Shown in pieces: positions 22,137 through 30,829 of a DNA stretch of 32,846 nucleotides. Location: NCBI GenBank assembly GCA_002331465.1, contig DCYM01000160.1, positions 1-32,846 of the forward strand, written 5' to 3'. The notes beneath the pieces were generated by a model. The model worked only from the letters and a program-made list of their open reading frames with translations. It had not been told where the DNA came from and did not search any database. The position numbers and the translations under genes were made by a program. Each line of letters opens with the position of its first letter. Positions within the stretch are counted from its first letter, which is position 1. Origin of the DNA: Candidatus Neomicrothrix sp. UBA2110 (GTDB lineage Bacteria; Actinomycetota; Acidimicrobiia; Acidimicrobiales; Poriferisodalaceae).

Positions 22137-22578
22137 GAGGGTGTGACGCATCGATCGCGATGTCGATGGCCTCGGGGTAGCCCGCTGCTCCCTTGCCTGC
22201 AACCGTAGCTACCGCTAAAGGTTCGACCACTGATGTATGTCGCCATGGCTCTCGCTGTTTCGGGTCGGAAATATGAAGTTCGACAATTGGACCTTCGTAG
22301 GCTGCGAGAGCGTCATGCAATGCCCAAGAATAGTGAGTGAGGGCGCCGGGGTTAATCACGATGGAGGCAGTGCGGTTACGAGCGGAGTGGATGGCGTCAA
22401 TTAGGTCACCCTCGTGGTTGCTCTGAATGTGTTCTAGGTCAAATCCCTTTTGTTGAGCACGGTGACGGGCGGCGGCCACGTGATCAAGGAGGGTCTCAGC
22501 TCCATAGATTGCGGGTTCTCGATCCCCTAAGAGATTGAGATTGGGTCCGGAGATGAGGAGTATCACTGGTCGAGCCAC
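22126..22578 (-). CDS. aroQ: 3-Dehydroquinate dehydratase, type II
   Basis: 150 residues. Converts 3-dehydroquinate to 3-dehydroshikimate. Typical type II marks: GPNLNLLGDREPAIYG with Arg20 and catalytic Tyr25, SNHEGDLID (53-61), INPGALTHYSWAL (Asn76) and ELHISDP (catalytic His102), then PWRHTS (Arg113). GTG start at 22578 with no clear ribosome site, 37 nt after aroB. It overlaps the peptidase start by 11 nt. Together with aroB and aroE it supplies shikimate. Confidence 0.96.
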   Translation of the reverse strand: MARPVILLISGPNLNLLGDREPAIYGAETLLDHVAAARHRAQQKGFDLEHIQSNHEGDLIDAIHSARNRTASIVINPGALTHYSWALHDALAAYEGPIVELHISDPKQREPWRHTSVVEPLAVATVAGKGAAGYPEAIDIAIDASHPHDS

Positions 22579-22615
22579 ATCAATAGGGTGCCAGACCTGG
22601 ATACCAATGGCAGCC

Positions 22616-23614
22616 TCACATACGCGTCAAGGCTTCTCTCAGCACTTTTTCTGGCACATTAGATACGACTTCGAGACCATCAGGCCCGTCAAGCACAAAC
22701 GTCAAACCATTAATGGCTTTCTTATCCCGAGTAAACAACTCAATTATTCGGTCTAGGTCACATCCTTGGGGTAGCTCACGCGGCAACCCGTATACATCTA
22801 ATACTCGGCGATGCTCCGCCAGTCTTGATTTATCGATACGGCCCAGTTGATAGGCCACCAACGACGCGTATTCGATGCCGATCGCGACCGCTTCTCCATG
22901 ACGAAGGTCGAATTTGCCTTCGATTTCTAGGGCATGAGCAAGAGTGTGACCGTAGTTAAGAAGTGCGCGACCAGCACCCTCTCGTTCGTCACCGGCAACT
23001 ACATCCGCCTTTATTTGCACGCACGCGGCTATCCGCTCGTCGAGTGGAAGAGAATCCAATTGTTCTCCACCCAAGAAGTGGTATTTGGCTAATTCGCCCA
23101 TACCAGAGCGAAACTCTCGAGGCGGAAGCGAGGACAGCAAGTTGGTGTCGCATATGACTGCGGTCGGTTGCCAAAAGGCGCCAACCAAGTTCTTGCCTTC
23201 ATCCAGGTTAACCCCAGTTTTTCCGCCTATTGCTGCGTCGATCTGACCGAGCAATGTCGTGGGAATGTGGATCACTCGTATGCCTCGGTGGTAGATCGCT
23301 GCGGCGAAACCAGCGACATCAGTGACTACTCCACCTCCGACGCCGACAACTAAATCTCGACGAGTGAGACCTTCTCGTGCGAAGTTGGAACATAATTCTT
23401 CAACCACGGAAAGAGATTTCGCCTCTTCTCCGTCAGGTATGAAGTGAGTACTGGACGCAATTCCCGCATTTATTGGTGCTTCGATGCCTTTTTGCGTTAC
23501 CAGAGCGATCCGCGAGGCGTCCTCGGGTATCAGCGACGGCAGATGTTCAATCGCTGTTTTGCCAACGATCACCGGGTAGCTCCGGGAGCCAAGGGGAACC
23601 TCAAGACGGATCAC
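22616..23614 (-). CDS. aroB: 3-Dehydroquinate synthase
   Basis: 332 residues from the GTG at 23614. AroB cyclises DAHP to 3-dehydroquinate using NAD and zinc. The NAD region GVGGGVVTDVAGF lies near 91-103. Zinc ligands are Glu174 (GMGELAKY), His223 (LNYGHTLAHALE) and His239 (LRHGEAVAIG). The chosen start gives the family N-terminus IRLEVPLGSRSYPV. The frame is open to a GTG at 23740 that overlaps aroE, but those 42 residues look unlike the family and no start has a good ribosome site. A 103-nt gap before it holds a 7-bp hairpin. In most actinobacteria aroC and aroK precede aroB; both are absent here. Confidence 0.94.
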   Translation of the reverse strand: MIRLEVPLGSRSYPVIVGKTAIEHLPSLIPEDASRIALVTQKGIEAPINAGIASSTHFIPDGEEAKSLSVVEELCSNFAREGLTRRDLVVGVGGGVVTDVAGFAAAIYHRGIRVIHIPTTLLGQIDAAIGGKTGVNLDEGKNLVGAFWQPTAVICDTNLLSSLPPREFRSGMGELAKYHFLGGEQLDSLPLDERIAACVQIKADVVAGDEREGAGRALLNYGHTLAHALEIEGKFDLRHGEAVAIGIEYASLVAYQLGRIDKSRLAEHRRVLDVYGLPRELPQGCDLDRIIELFTRDKKAINGLTFVLDGPDGLEVVSNVPEKVLREALTRM

Positions 23615-23658
23615 ATACCGAAGAGTACCGACTTGATTGCGTTGAGCAGAGTGAAATA

Positions 23659-23680
23659 GCAGCGTTATGTCAGACGCTGC
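23659..23680 (-). other. 7-bp hairpin in the aroE-aroB gap
   Basis: GCAGCGT and ACGCTGC pair perfectly around an 8-nt loop, 45 nt before the aroB start. The sequence after it (TATTTC) is a poor T run, so it may be a weak terminator, an RNA-processing or stability element, or a leftover of lost genes. It would lie inside aroB if the long start at 23740 were used. Confidence 0.35.
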
Positions 23681-23717
23681 GCTGTCTGTAGTCCTGAATG
23701 ACTCATTCGCGGAGGTG

Positions 23718-24572
23718 TCAGCTCGCTGGGCGCTGCTCACCCAGCAAAGTAAGACCTACGGCTTGAGCCATTTCTTGCAACGGCGGCTCGCTTCCTGTCC
23801 ACAATCGGAACTGCTCGCCCGCTTGATGCAGGAGCATTGCCACACCATTCAATGTTCTAGCTCCAAGGGATTCAGCTTCAGTGAGAAGCGCTGTTTTTTC
23901 AGGTTCGTAGATCAGGTCAATTACTGATTGACCTTTACTCAAGAAATTCAAGTCGAACGGTAGTGAGTCATCCTCGTTCATCCCCAACGACGTCGCGTTG
24001 ACAACTAGGTCGGCATCGCGAATCGCTTCCTCTTGGACCACGGCACTTGAGGTTCCCACAATATCGACTAGTTGTTGGGCCGATTCAGGTGTGCGGTTCA
24101 ATATTCCTACCTTTGCCCCATGCTCCGCGGTTGCTAAAGCGATCGACCTCGCCGCTCCGCCGGCACCAACAATCACGATGGTCAGACCATCGGGATCCAT
24201 CTGTAATTGGGACCACAACGAATCGACGAAACCTATGCCGTCGGTGTTTTCGCCGACTAGCCGGTCACCGTTACGCGTGACGCAGTTCACAGCTCCCAGC
24301 TTCGCTGCCGTCGGTGACAAATCATCAACGGCAGAGGCGACACTTCTCTTGTGAGGCATCGTGACGGACAATCCTTCAATGCCAAGCGTCCGCATCGCTT
24401 CGACGGCTTGAGGGGCTTCTCCTTCTGCGACGGGGCATGCGATGTAGATCCAGTCAAGTCCCAGGGCCGCAAAACCCGCGTTGTGTAGGCGCGGGCTCAA
24501 CGAATGGCGCACTGGGTCGCCGATGACCGCGGCGATGCTTGTGGTGGCGGTCGGGGTGTCATTAGTGGTCAT
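23718..24572 (-). CDS. aroE: Shikimate dehydrogenase
   Basis: 284 residues from the ATG at 24572. AroE reduces 3-dehydroshikimate with NADPH. Marks: SLSPRLHN (shikimate binding), VTMPHKRS with catalytic Lys75, ENTDGIGF with catalytic Asp111, the nucleotide loop GAGGAARSI and NRTPES, whose Arg selects NADP. The C-terminal GVAMLLHQAGEQF is typical. The start overlaps the mltG stop (ATGA), which rules against the longer frame to 24596. The mltG-aroE order is standard in actinobacteria. Confidence 0.96.
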   Translation of the reverse strand: MTTNDTPTATTSIAAVIGDPVRHSLSPRLHNAGFAALGLDWIYIACPVAEGEAPQAVEAMRTLGIEGLSVTMPHKRSVASAVDDLSPTAAKLGAVNCVTRNGDRLVGENTDGIGFVDSLWSQLQMDPDGLTIVIVGAGGAARSIALATAEHGAKVGILNRTPESAQQLVDIVGTSSAVVQEEAIRDADLVVNATSLGMNEDDSLPFDLNFLSKGQSVIDLIYEPEKTALLTEAESLGARTLNGVAMLLHQAGEQFRLWTGSEPPLQEMAQAVGLTLLGEQRPAS

Positions 24573-25756
24573 CCGCACAAGCCTTGCTCCTGGCACCTGG
24601 CTTTGTCACGTTCAAATTCTTGACTACTCACCGAAAAACTATGTCGCCCTGCTTCGTCGGCGAGAACATAAAACATCCATTGCCCCGGTAAAGGTGCCAT
24701 TGCCGCCTCCAACGAAGCCCTGCCTGCTGCCGCAATTGGGGTTGGTGGAAGCCCTTTTGTCAGTCGCGTGTTGTACGGCGATTCGGTTTGTAGGTCGGTA
24801 AGAGTTAGCTGCGTATTTCCCGTCACATAAACAATCGAGGCGTCAATTCCCAAGGCCCAGTCTGCAGCAAGACGATTATGGATAACCCGTGAAATTTTGG
24901 CGCGTTCACTACCGACTCGAGCCTCACGCTCAATGAGGCTGGCTAGAACCACTGTTTCATAGGCGCTCATCCCAACGATTTGGGGAGCGGCCCCGTATCC
25001 CAGCCTCGTCAAGACTTCGTCGAACCGGGTCAGCATCTGAGTAAGTAGCTCTTCTGGGGTCGACTCTGGACCCAGGTAGTAAGTGTCAGGGAACAGCAGA
25101 CCTTCGTAGGGTTCTAACGCTCCTGAAGGCATCGCAGATGGTGACGGCGCATAGTTAGAGACGATGTGTTGCATGCGTAGTTCGTCTTCAAATTCAGCCC
25201 CAGTAAAGGGCATCCCTTCCACCTCGTCGATCTCGCGGATGATTTGTCGAACCGTAAGACCTTCAGGGATAGTCACTCGGATTCGGATTTTCTGTTCCAC
25301 ATAGCGAGGACCAGCTTGCAGCACCTCTAATGCTTCCCAAACTGTTGAATTGGTATGGAAGGTGTAATCGCCAGCTTGAAACAGCGGTGCGCCCTTGAGT
25401 CGGACATACCATTCGTAGGCTCGCGCATCGGGGATCACGTCGTATTGCTCCAGAATCTTAGAGATTCCACTTGTACTCACCCCAGGAGGCAATGTGAGGT
25501 TTATTGCCGCTCCTTGCTCACCTGACGGGTCAAGTTGTTCTCTTCCCCATTGAACCGCTCGCATTATTCCCCATGCCGCTATCAGTATGAGAACGAGAAG
25601 AAATAGGACTGAAAGGGTCGTTCCTTTTCCTTTGCGCACAAAGATGGTCTCGAAGTCAGATCCCTCGCGTCCTTCAGGGTTGGGATTTTTGACTCGTCGC
25701 TGACGCGGAGGAGGAGGTCGGAATCCGCGTAGAGGCAGACCAGATCGACGATTCAT
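24569..25756 (-). CDS. mltG: Endolytic murein transglycosylase MltG (YceG-like)
   Basis: 395 residues from the ATG at 25756. MltG cuts nascent glycan strands at the membrane and so limits their length. A basic, proline-rich cytoplasmic tail (1-45) is followed by one membrane helix (about 46-66, TLSVLFLLVLILIAAWGI) and an outside domain: a LysM-like part (about 85-160) and the YceG catalytic domain. The catalytic Glu276 lies in LASLIEREA; GLLFPDTYYL and NRLAADWALGIDASI...SPYNTR segments are typical. ATGA overlap with ruvX defines the start; an in-frame TTG at 25771 is less likely. Confidence 0.95.
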   Translation of the reverse strand: MNRRSGLPLRGFRPPPPRQRRVKNPNPEGREGSDFETIFVRKGKGTTLSVLFLLVLILIAAWGIMRAVQWGREQLDPSGEQGAAINLTLPPGVSTSGISKILEQYDVIPDARAYEWYVRLKGAPLFQAGDYTFHTNSTVWEALEVLQAGPRYVEQKIRIRVTIPEGLTVRQIIREIDEVEGMPFTGAEFEDELRMQHIVSNYAPSPSAMPSGALEPYEGLLFPDTYYLGPESTPEELLTQMLTRFDEVLTRLGYGAAPQIVGMSAYETVVLASLIEREARVGSERAKISRVIHNRLAADWALGIDASIVYVTGNTQLTLTDLQTESPYNTRLTKGLPPTPIAAAGRASLEAAMAPLPGQWMFYVLADEAGRHSFSVSSQEFERDKARCQEQGLCG

Positions 25757-26163
25757 TGGCCGTCTAACCAAGCTTGCAGCAGTATTGCGGCAGCTACCTT
25801 ATCGACCACTTTTCGGCGGCTCGGAGCATCAAGGTTCTGTTCCTGTAGCACCCTCTCCGCCTCTACCGTAGTGAACCGTTCATCATGCATTTCGACTGGG
25901 ATCGAAAGCAAGGATTCGATCTGGAGAGCTTCTCCGCGCGCACCTTGCGCCGCCTTCCCGCAACTGCCATCAAGTGACAGCGGCAGGCCGACTATTAGAA
26001 TTTCTGCCTCCACCTCAGCGACGATAGCTGCGATGTGTCGGTGGTCTTGTTCACGGCTACCAGAGCGCGTTAAGACTTCATATGGAGTAGCAATTTTTCC
26101 GTCACTATCGGAAACGGCTACGCCGATGCGTTTCTCTCCGAGGTCGATTCCGACCGCTCTCAT
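25753..26163 (-). CDS. ruvX: Putative pre-16S rRNA nuclease (YqgF/RuvX)
   Basis: 136 residues of the RNase H-fold YqgF family. It is thought to process the 5' end of 16S rRNA; the older name refers to a Holliday-junction resolvase role. Marks: GIDLGEKRIGVAVSD (Asp7), ILIVGLPLSLDG (with the usual GLP) and DERFTTVEAE (Asp/Glu of the active site), then DKVAAAILLQAWLD. It sits between alaS (8-nt gap) and mltG (4-nt overlap), the common alaS-ruvX-mltG order. Confidence 0.96.
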   Translation of the reverse strand: MRAVGIDLGEKRIGVAVSDSDGKIATPYEVLTRSGSREQDHRHIAAIVAEVEAEILIVGLPLSLDGSCGKAAQGARGEALQIESLLSIPVEMHDERFTTVEAERVLQEQNLDAPSRRKVVDKVAAAILLQAWLDGQ

Positions 26164-26171
26164 GGAAGGGC

Positions 26172-28760
26172 TCAGCCTGCCTCAAGGCCAGCAGCGATGC
26201 GAACGTGACCAAGGGCTTCTTCGATCCCATCCACTTTCTTTCCTCCCGCGACTATTAAGGGAGGATTGCCTTTTCGACCGAAGCCGCCCTGAACCGCCTT
26301 CGCAGCCTCGTCAATTAGGTCCGCGGCATTAAGTTCGCCATCTGGAATCACGGCAGCCACGAGAGCCACTCCGCCACCTTCGGGAGCACCTGCCAGCACC
26401 ACAGCCCTAATTCCTGGGCGGTCTCTAATAGCCGTTGCGAGGTCACGAAGTTCATCGCGTTCGACTCCGTCCACGCGAGCGATCACCACGCCATTGTCGG
26501 CAATGTCGGCGAGTTCCGCCGAACGGGCCCCGGCCGCAACTTGTTGGAGCGCCTTAACTTGATTACGTAGTTCTTTTATTTCACCTAGTCGACGTCGCAA
26601 CGCTTCCGTTACTTCATCTGCCGATGCGTTAAGTAAATCGCCGATTTCTGACAGCGTGGTCTCGCTGTGTTGGAGACGTTCAACGGTGGCCGATCCTGTC
26701 ACTGCTTCTATGCGCCGCAGATTCGAGCCAATACTGCTCTCGGACACGACGCGGAGATGTCCGACGTCGCCGAGAGCTTTCACGTGGGTGCCACCGCACA
26801 ACTCAAGTGAGTGCTGCCCTGCTTCAAGGACTCTGACCATGTCCCCGTATTTATCGCCAAAGAACGCTATGGCCCCAACCTCTTGGGCGTGCTCCATGGT
26901 CGTCTCGTAATGACGACAGTTGGCGTTGGTTAAAAGTTCTGAATTTGCCAGGTCTTCGATTTCTAAAAGTTGCGATGAGGTGACGGCTTCGAAATGACTG
27001 AAGTCGAACCGCAGTCGGTCCGGAGCAACAAGAGAGCCAGCTTGTTTGACGTGTTCCCCTAATACTTCCCGCAACGCCCAATGGAGAATATGTGTGCCGG
27101 TGTGATTTCTCCTTATGGCGGACCGCCGTTCGTCATCGATCTCCGCCGATGCTTTCGATCCCATCGAAACACTGCCTGTAACAAGTCGACCAACGTGACG
27201 GTGAAGTCCCGGCAACGCCAATGTGCAGTCATGTACTTCAACGACACCGGTGTTCGTTGTGATGACTCCCGCATCGCCTACTTGTCCGCCACTCTCGGCG
27301 TAGAAGGGCGTCTTGTCAAGAAAGACCTCTATGCGACCATCATCAAGTTCGATTATCGACAAAACCCGGGCTTCGTCAACGCGAGCAGAATCTCGGACGA
27401 ACTCCGTCACATCGAACTGTTCAACAATTTCTCGATAGGCCTCGCTCGCTGCTGACGGGCCGTCCGACCTTGCCGCTCTCGCTCTTTCTCGTTGCTCGTT
27501 CATTGCGATGTCGAAGCCTTCTCTATCTAGGGTCAGGCTTCGCTCGAGCAGAATTTCTTCGGTCACCTCAACTGGGAAACCAAAAGTGTCATGAAGTTGA
27601 AAGGCGATCGTTCCATCCAAAGGGTCTCCTTCACTCATACCAGCTACAGCTTCATCAAGGATTTGCGAGCCCGTGGCGAGAGTGCGACGGAATCGCTCTT
27701 CTTCTCGCCCAACTACATCTCTCACGAATTCGAGGTTCTTACGCACGTCGGGGTAGTGGTCACCCATAACCTCAGCCACGACCTCGACCAACCGTGGCAT
27801 AACAATGTCGTTGACGCCGAGTATCCATGCATGCCGAACAGCGCGACGGATGATCCGACGTAAGACGTAACCACGATCTTCGTTAGATGGGAAAACCCCA
27901 TCACTAATCAGAAGAGCTGTCGCTCGCGCATGGTCAGCAAAGATACGCATGGAAACATCTGCTTCAGGGTTTTCACCGTAAGCCAGTCCGGTTATTTGCT
28001 CAGCCTCAGCAAGTAAGGGCGCAAACAGGTCTATATCCCAAGCCGATGAGACACCCTGAAGTACAGCAAGAAGTCGTTCTAAGCCTGCCCCAGTATCAAT
28101 GCCAGTTTGGGGTAAGGGAGTTAGTTCCCCTGAACCATCATTTGAAAACTGCATGAAAACGAGGTTCCATATTTCGATGAATCGCTCTTGGCCTCCCTCT
28201 GCGGGGCCACCGTCATCGCCGTATTCGGGTCCCAAGTCGTAGAAAATTTCGCTACATGGCCCACATGGACCGGTATCACCCGCAGCCCACCAATTGTCTT
28301 TGTCTAAACGCTGGATCCGGTTAGCGGGAAGCCCTACAGAGGTGCGCCAGATATCTTCAGCTTCGTCGTCACTGACATGGACGGTGACCCAGAGCCGTTC
28401 CTCATCAAGATCCAACACTTTGGTAACGAATTCCCATGCCCAAGGTATGGCTTCAGCCTTGAAGTAATCGCCGAAGCTGAAGTTCCCCATCATCTCAAAG
28501 AAAGTGAAATGACGATTGGTCTTTCCAATGTCGTCTAAGTCGTTGTGCTTGCCTCCAGCACGAACACACTTTTGGATGGTGCAGATGCGAGAGGCGGGTG
28601 GCTGCTCTTCCCCCAGGAAGTAAGGCATGAAGGGCACCATGCCCGCAACTGTGAATAACAAAGAGGGTTCGTGCGGGATGAGACTGGCCGAGTTGCGTAC
28701 CTGATGGCCGCGCTCAGCCCAGAAGTTTGAGAATGCATCCCGCAATTCACCTGCTTGCAT
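26172..28760 (-). CDS. alaS: Alanine-tRNA ligase
   Basis: 862 residues, full length. AlaRS charges tRNA-Ala and edits mis-charged Ser/Gly. The class II aminoacylation domain covers about 1-240 (motif 2 near TNRHFTFFEMMGNFSFGDYF, motif 3 GLERLLAVLQG). The tRNA-recognition helical part follows. The editing domain has zinc ligands His553 and His557 (HTGTHILH) and Cys655/His659 (CGGTHV). The C-terminal DHHA1/C-Ala domain ends with GGGVALVAAVIPDG and QGGFGRKGNPPLIVAGG segments. ATG start without a clear ribosome site; the 45-nt leader can fold into alternative hairpins. Confidence 0.98.
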   Translation of the reverse strand: MQAGELRDAFSNFWAERGHQVRNSASLIPHEPSLLFTVAGMVPFMPYFLGEEQPPASRICTIQKCVRAGGKHNDLDDIGKTNRHFTFFEMMGNFSFGDYFKAEAIPWAWEFVTKVLDLDEERLWVTVHVSDDEAEDIWRTSVGLPANRIQRLDKDNWWAAGDTGPCGPCSEIFYDLGPEYGDDGGPAEGGQERFIEIWNLVFMQFSNDGSGELTPLPQTGIDTGAGLERLLAVLQGVSSAWDIDLFAPLLAEAEQITGLAYGENPEADVSMRIFADHARATALLISDGVFPSNEDRGYVLRRIIRRAVRHAWILGVNDIVMPRLVEVVAEVMGDHYPDVRKNLEFVRDVVGREEERFRRTLATGSQILDEAVAGMSEGDPLDGTIAFQLHDTFGFPVEVTEEILLERSLTLDREGFDIAMNEQRERARAARSDGPSAASEAYREIVEQFDVTEFVRDSARVDEARVLSIIELDDGRIEVFLDKTPFYAESGGQVGDAGVITTNTGVVEVHDCTLALPGLHRHVGRLVTGSVSMGSKASAEIDDERRSAIRRNHTGTHILHWALREVLGEHVKQAGSLVAPDRLRFDFSHFEAVTSSQLLEIEDLANSELLTNANCRHYETTMEHAQEVGAIAFFGDKYGDMVRVLEAGQHSLELCGGTHVKALGDVGHLRVVSESSIGSNLRRIEAVTGSATVERLQHSETTLSEIGDLLNASADEVTEALRRRLGEIKELRNQVKALQQVAAGARSAELADIADNGVVIARVDGVERDELRDLATAIRDRPGIRAVVLAGAPEGGGVALVAAVIPDGELNAADLIDEAAKAVQGGFGRKGNPPLIVAGGKKVDGIEEALGHVRIAAGLEAG

Positions 28761-28786
28761 GGTTCAAGATGGTAGCGAGGCTTCGC

Positions 28787-28806
28787 AGAAGGGACTCAGT
28801 CCTTCT
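28787..28806 (-). other. Hairpin in the alaS leader with competing partners
   Basis: AGAAGGAC-TGA-GTCCCTTCT on the minus strand forms an 8-bp stem with one bulged C, starting at the stop of the small membrane protein gene. Its 3' arm can instead pair within CTTCTGCGAAG, and GCGA-AGCC-TCGC is a third option. No T run follows, so it is not a plain terminator. Confidence 0.4.
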
Positions 28807-29054
28807 CAATTACGCTCAGAAAGCTTTATTCGGTCTCTGCGAAGTTCGGTTTCGGTGTCACGCATTTCTCGCTGACCGTCGGCCCATGCTTCACGTAAAT
28901 CACGACTAACTTGACGAGCGCTTCCCAGCACCGTCGCACTTCCTCGGACCGGCGCATACCGCTTTATCAAATCTCGTACACGACGACGCACCCAGACTGA
29001 GCCTCCGGCTCCAAAGACTCCCCCAAGGATCAACCATCTCAGTCGTTTGAACAC
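28806..29054 (-). CDS. Small membrane-anchored protein, DUF6167-like
   Basis: 82 residues with a basic start (MFKRLRW), one probable membrane segment at about 7-22 (WLILGGVFGAGGSVWV) and a charged, partly coiled tail rich in Arg and Glu. Its size, the glycine-rich helix followed by RRR, and its place between a DUF948-type gene and alaS match the DUF6167-like proteins of Streptomyces; the family name is from memory and context. Function is unknown. GTG start at 29054 with a poor ribosome site. The gap to alaS is 45 nt. Confidence 0.7.
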   Translation of the reverse strand: MFKRLRWLILGGVFGAGGSVWVRRRVRDLIKRYAPVRGSATVLGSARQVSRDLREAWADGQREMRDTETELRRDRIKLSERN

Positions 29055-29108
29055 GCCCTACAGACTGCCATGAAGTGAGCTCGATCTCTAACCATGTCGG
29101 TCTCAAAT

Positions 29109-29462
29109 TCAGTTACGTTTCAGTCGGCCGATCCCGGACCTAACACCCGCCAATATCGCTCGACCTTTGATAATCGGTGTCGTCGCGATGCGCGAGGCCG
29201 CCCGTCCCACAGAACGAAGGTTTTCAGATACCTCCTCTGCGGCGCCGATGACTCCTTGGAGTCGCTGGAGCTCTATATCCGCATGGTTGACAGTTTCTCG
29301 TAAACCATCGACTGCTGGAAGGGCGTCATCAGCGAGACGGTCTGCAGCGGAGCGAAGCTCTCTCAGCACCGATACAAGCTGGAACAGCACCAGCAAAAGG
29401 ACGGTCATAGTCACGATGGCACACACGGTGACGACTACTGCAACTAAGTCCCATGCCGTCAT
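29109..29462 (-). CDS. DUF948-type membrane protein
   Basis: 117 residues: a long N-terminal membrane helix (about 5-30, DLVAVVVTVCAIVTMTVLLLVLF), then an amphipathic, probably coiled-coil part (about 31-92) and a basic tail ending in RLKRN. This is the typical build of DUF948 proteins, which are anchored in the membrane and have unknown function. Its ATG is 2 nt after the rarA stop, so it is probably translated together with rarA, and a 54-nt gap separates it from the next small membrane protein. The pair is conserved near alaS in many actinobacteria. Confidence 0.8.
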   Translation of the reverse strand: MTAWDLVAVVVTVCAIVTMTVLLLVLFQLVSVLRELRSAADRLADDALPAVDGLRETVNHADIELQRLQGVIGAAEEVSENLRSVGRAASRIATTPIIKGRAILAGVRSGIGRLKRN

Positions 29463-29464
29463 CG

Positions 29465-30793
29465 CTAGATCTCACTTTCTTCTGGAGTATTTTCCTCGAC
29501 GGACTCACGGTCTTTGCGATTATCTTTTCTGCGGCCAGCGATGTCACGCTCGAGACCATTTTCACTTGGTTCGTAATAATGCGCATCTAGCAAGTCATCT
29601 GGAAGATATTGCTGTTCCACCCAGCCATCGCTACTTCCGTGGGGATAGATATAGCCGTCTCCATGCCCAAGAGTTCGAGCTCCGCTGTAATGGCCGTCGC
29701 GTAAGTGAATCGGAACTCGCCGTCCTCTGCCCGACCGAACGTCTTCTCTGGCGCGAGAAATCGCTGTGAGGGCAGCGTTGGATTTGGGAGCTGTAGCCAA
29801 GTGAATCACCGCTTGAGCCAAATTCAGTTGAGCTTCGGGAAGGCCGACAAACTCAACAGCGTGGGCAGCTGCATCAGCGATCAGCAAGGAAGTCGGATCA
29901 GCCATGCCGATGTCCTCAGACGCGAGAATAACCATCCTCCGAGCGATGAACCGCGCGTCCTCTCCCGCTTCTAACATGCGCGCTAACCAGTGGAGTGCCG
30001 CATCGACGTCGGACCCTCGCAGGCTTTTAATGAAGGCGGACACAACGTCGTAGTGGTCATCGTCCCCGTAACGGTGCGCCCGCGCGTCGAGTGCCTGTTC
30101 GGCATGTTCGAGGTCTACTTGAGAGCCCTTTCCGCCTGCTAGAACAACCGCAACCTCTAACGCTGTCAGGGCGCGCCTCGCGTCACCATCAGCGCGACTT
30201 GTTAGATGATCAACGGCCTCTTCAGCTATCGAAGCTTCCTCATGACTAACTCCGCGTAAGAGGAGCTGTCTTATGGCTGTATCCGTCAATTCGTTTAGTC
30301 GGAACAGGTTTGATCGCGAAAGCAAGGGCGCATTGACTTCGAAGTAAGGATTTTCGGTGGTGGCACCAATGAGGATGAGTAACCCATCCTCTACTGACGG
30401 CAGAAGAGCGTCCTGTTGGGCTTTATTGAAGCGGTGGACCTCGTCGAGAAACAGAATGGTGCCAACACTTTGTTCCCCAAGCCGACGTTGAGCGCCTTCA
30501 ATGATTGCCCGCACATCTTTCACGGATGCAGAGACCGCTGACAACGTCTCGAATTGTTTTTCGGTGTGGTTAGCAATTAGGCGGGCAAGCGTTGTCTTGC
30601 CGCATCCTGGCGGACCCCACAAAATGAGGGAAGTCAATCGATCCGCTTCGATGAGAGTGCGCAGGGGTGCCCCCGGACCCAGCAGTTCTTCATGCCCGAC
30701 GAGGTCGTCGAGACGGCGAGGTCGAAGCCGAGCAGCTAGCGGAGCTCGGCGCTGCATGACTTCGGCTGCCGCTGCCGCAAAGAGGTCACTCAC
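29465..30793 (-). CDS. rarA: Replication-associated recombination protein A (RarA/MgsA), AAA+ ATPase
   Basis: 442 residues. RarA acts at stalled replication forks and is related to clamp-loader ATPases. Marks: RLRPRRLDDLVGHEELLGPG at the N-terminus, Walker A GPPGCGKTT (60-68), Walker B ILFLDEVHRFN (113-123), sensor 1 GATTENPYFEVN, and the arginine-finger region LLSRSNLF. The C-terminal tetramerisation part contains ASEDIGMADP and the GYIYPHGSSDGWVEQQYLPD segment typical of RarA. The acidic/basic last 25 residues are variable. GTG start, 36 nt after aspS. Confidence 0.96.
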   Translation of the reverse strand: MSDLFAAAAAEVMQRRAPLAARLRPRRLDDLVGHEELLGPGAPLRTLIEADRLTSLILWGPPGCGKTTLARLIANHTEKQFETLSAVSASVKDVRAIIEGAQRRLGEQSVGTILFLDEVHRFNKAQQDALLPSVEDGLLILIGATTENPYFEVNAPLLSRSNLFRLNELTDTAIRQLLLRGVSHEEASIAEEAVDHLTSRADGDARRALTALEVAVVLAGGKGSQVDLEHAEQALDARAHRYGDDDHYDVVSAFIKSLRGSDVDAALHWLARMLEAGEDARFIARRMVILASEDIGMADPTSLLIADAAAHAVEFVGLPEAQLNLAQAVIHLATAPKSNAALTAISRAREDVRSGRGRRVPIHLRDGHYSGARTLGHGDGYIYPHGSSDGWVEQQYLPDDLLDAHYYEPSENGLERDIAGRRKDNRKDRESVEENTPEESEI

Positions 30794-30829
30794 GACAGTG
30801 AACCTAGTGGGCGGAGAACACTCCGTAGG

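Noticed and set aside
28761..28805. T-box leader before alaS
   Set aside because: Far too short for a T-box, and no T-box consensus (TGGNACCGCG) is present.
29167..29769. 200-residue plus-strand reading frame over the DUF948 gene and the end of rarA
   Set aside because: Antisense to two convincing genes, composition typical of shadow frames, no domain and no ribosome site in context.
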